The position numbers and the translations under genes are program-made. Shown here one piece after another: positions 62,701-64,000 of a stretch of 64,000 bases of DNA (positions are counted from its first letter, which is position 1; every line of letters begins with the position of its first letter). This DNA is from Thermothelomyces thermophilus ATCC 42464 (lineage: Eukaryota > Ascomycota > Sordariomycetes > Sordariales > Chaetomiaceae): the NCBI RefSeq assembly GCF_000226095.1, contig NC_016476.1, positions 1,922,001 to 1,986,000 of the forward strand, read 5' to 3'. The notes beneath the pieces are model-generated. The model ran no database searches, was not told where the DNA came from, and saw only the letters and a program-made list of their open reading frames with translations.

Positions 62701-64000
62701 ATCTCGTCAGGAAGACAGGGGATCTGGGGCTCTATTGTTAGTGCAGTTGCAGGTGATCTACGGTGGTAGGGAGAACCTTCGAGTGCTAACTTTGCGGCCA
62801 TTAGGGTACTACTTCCGCTTTGTTGGCCTGTTCAACCTTGCTCTCCTCGCCGGCTGCACCGCATCTTACTCCTTCTTCATCACCCTTCCGCAGCAATGGC
62901 TTAAGCTGTGGACGGAATCCAGCGGCCAGAACCAAGTCTTCTATGTACTCGGTTTCATCCTGTTGTCACTGTTATCATGGACTTCCACCAATGGGACAAT
63001 GTGGTAAGTTATACCCAACCTAGGGGGATATCCATATTCCCGTCCTTAACCAACGACTTGTTTATAGGTCGGCGGTGATTCGGATTGCCCCTCATTCTGG
63101 GCTGATAATTCACCAACACCTCCTCACTATTGTTTCGAAGTAAGTGCACTCACTCACTCCAGTACCCTGCATAGATGCTCAAGATCTGTAGTTTTCTGAT
63201 CAGCTAGCTGATGCTCATCTCGGGTTAGTGCCCCTCTGTCGTTCTTTTCCAACAACGACAACGGCTCCATTCTCGCCCGGTTCACTCAAGATATGCAGCT
63301 CATCGACAAGCAGCTTCCTTCTGCACTGGCCAACTTGGGGAACCGTAAGTCACAATACAACGCCCTTTCTTCAATAATCTAACAATGAGCGTAGAAATCT
63401 TCAAACTCTTGGCGCAGGTCTTACTGCTGTGCATAGCACAGAGGCGGCTCGCCTTATCTCTCCCAGTGTGTGGAAGTCTGGTCTGGATCATCCAGAAGGT
63501 CTACCTCAGGACATCACGGCAGCTTCGGTTTCTGGAATTGGAATCTCGTGCAGCGGTGCTATCAAGCTTCCTCGAGTCGGTGAGTAAAGTTGTACTATAT
63601 TGGACCCGAACGTTGCTGACTCGTTCTCCGGAACAGGTGGAAGGTCTTGAGACGATACGATCGTTTGGTTGGCTCAGCGAAATAACTGACCAGAACAATA
63701 AGCGATTGGAGGACTCACAGCGTCCTGAGTACCTCCTCATGTGTCTCCAGCGATGGCTAAATCTGGTTCTCGACATGATCGCCGCTACGGTAGCGATAGG
63801 CATCATTGCAGCCGCCGTCGCCCTTCGCGGACAGATTCAGGCCGGACAAGTTGGAGTGGCACTCAATATCATGCTTGTGGCCAACACGACTTTGCTACGG
63901 CTGATCGAATCGTGGACAAGTTTAGAGGTTTCTCTAGGTGCGATTGCCCGGTTGCAGGCGCTTGAAACAACGACGCCGTCTGAATTCGACAAAAACGCCA
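59798..64000 (+). CDS. ABC transporter, ABCC (MRP-like) family, 3' end outside the window
   Basis: Full-size ABC exporter of the ABCC type; fungal members move drugs, toxic metabolites or conjugates. Thirteen exons can be joined in frame: 59798-59935, 60004-60505, 60583-60815, 60881-61160, 61220-61453, 61516-62189, 62259-62421, 62488-62736, 62805-63003, 63068-63139, 63229-63344, 63395-63579 and 63637-64000. The introns are 50-89 bp. About 1,136 residues are visible. Order: a TMD0-like membrane start, TMD1 (with WINPFLLRGYR before it), NBD1 with Walker A GPVGSGKST (about 586-594), signature LSGGQ (about 679-683) and Walker B CDIALLDD (about 697-704), then TMD2. NBD2 lies beyond the window. Weak point: the first exon starts at the only ATG after an in-frame stop and gives a short N-terminus. 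Confidence 0.9.

Overview
This window comes from a filamentous ascomycete, probably a Sordariomycete. It joins two very different compartments. Positions 1 to about 52,320 are AT-rich, transposon-only DNA carrying the footprint of repeat-induced point mutation (RIP): CAG, CAA and TGG codons appear as TAG or TAA, Cys codons appear as Tyr, and no ORF is intact. Positions 52,320-64,000 are GC-rich, single-copy euchromatin with normal fungal introns (about 50-90 bp).

Repeat compartment. Five full-length Ty3/gypsy chromoviruses lie on the + strand: A 1020-8504, B 8592-16146, C 18310-25843, E 27974-35492 and H 44259-51812. Each has LTRs of 399-427 bp, a gag of about 820 codons, and a -1-overlapping pol encoding protease, RT, RNase H, integrase and chromodomain. 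A, B and C sit inside one older minus-strand gypsy element (F, copy 1), each with a perfect 5-bp target duplication. F copy 2 (about 37,526-40,300) supplies the unoccupied sites. H sits in an LTR of minus-strand element G, whose LTR was also hit by a 3' fragment of a LINE. Minus-strand fragments D1 and D2 flank E. LINE pieces lie at about 40,440-41,520, 43,313-43,976 and 51,900-52,206; the last ends in a TAA tract of about 85 units at the heterochromatin edge.

Two unusual properties recur in the chromoviruses. (1) Between pol and the 3' LTR, on the opposite strand, each carries an accessory gene starting a constant 125-132 bp from the 3' LTR. Reading RIP-converted Tyr as Cys, it has a six-cysteine cluster spaced like a fungal Zn2Cys6 DNA-binding domain, followed by a coiled-coil-like tail; in B, H and D1 a spliceosomal intron follows the cluster. 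(2) An 11-nt sequence 3 nt downstream of the 5' LTR is complementary to an 11-mer inside the LTR and covaries between families, as expected for Tf1-type self-primed reverse transcription. Family-specific U3 regions hold clusters of GATC-centred motifs that could be targets of the antisense proteins.

Euchromatic compartment. In order: a THI5/NMT1-type pyrimidine precursor synthase (minus, four coding exons) with a TPP riboswitch in a 5'-leader intron; a mitochondrial-type beta-carbonic anhydrase (+, single exon); a 5'-truncated AAA+ (BCS1-like) ATPase fragment (+); a frameshifted family-25 glycosyltransferase pseudogene (minus); and the first 13 exons of an ABCC/MRP-type multidrug transporter (+) that runs off the window. 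These look like independent genes, not a cluster. THI5 ends only about 250 bp from the RIP-mutated block.
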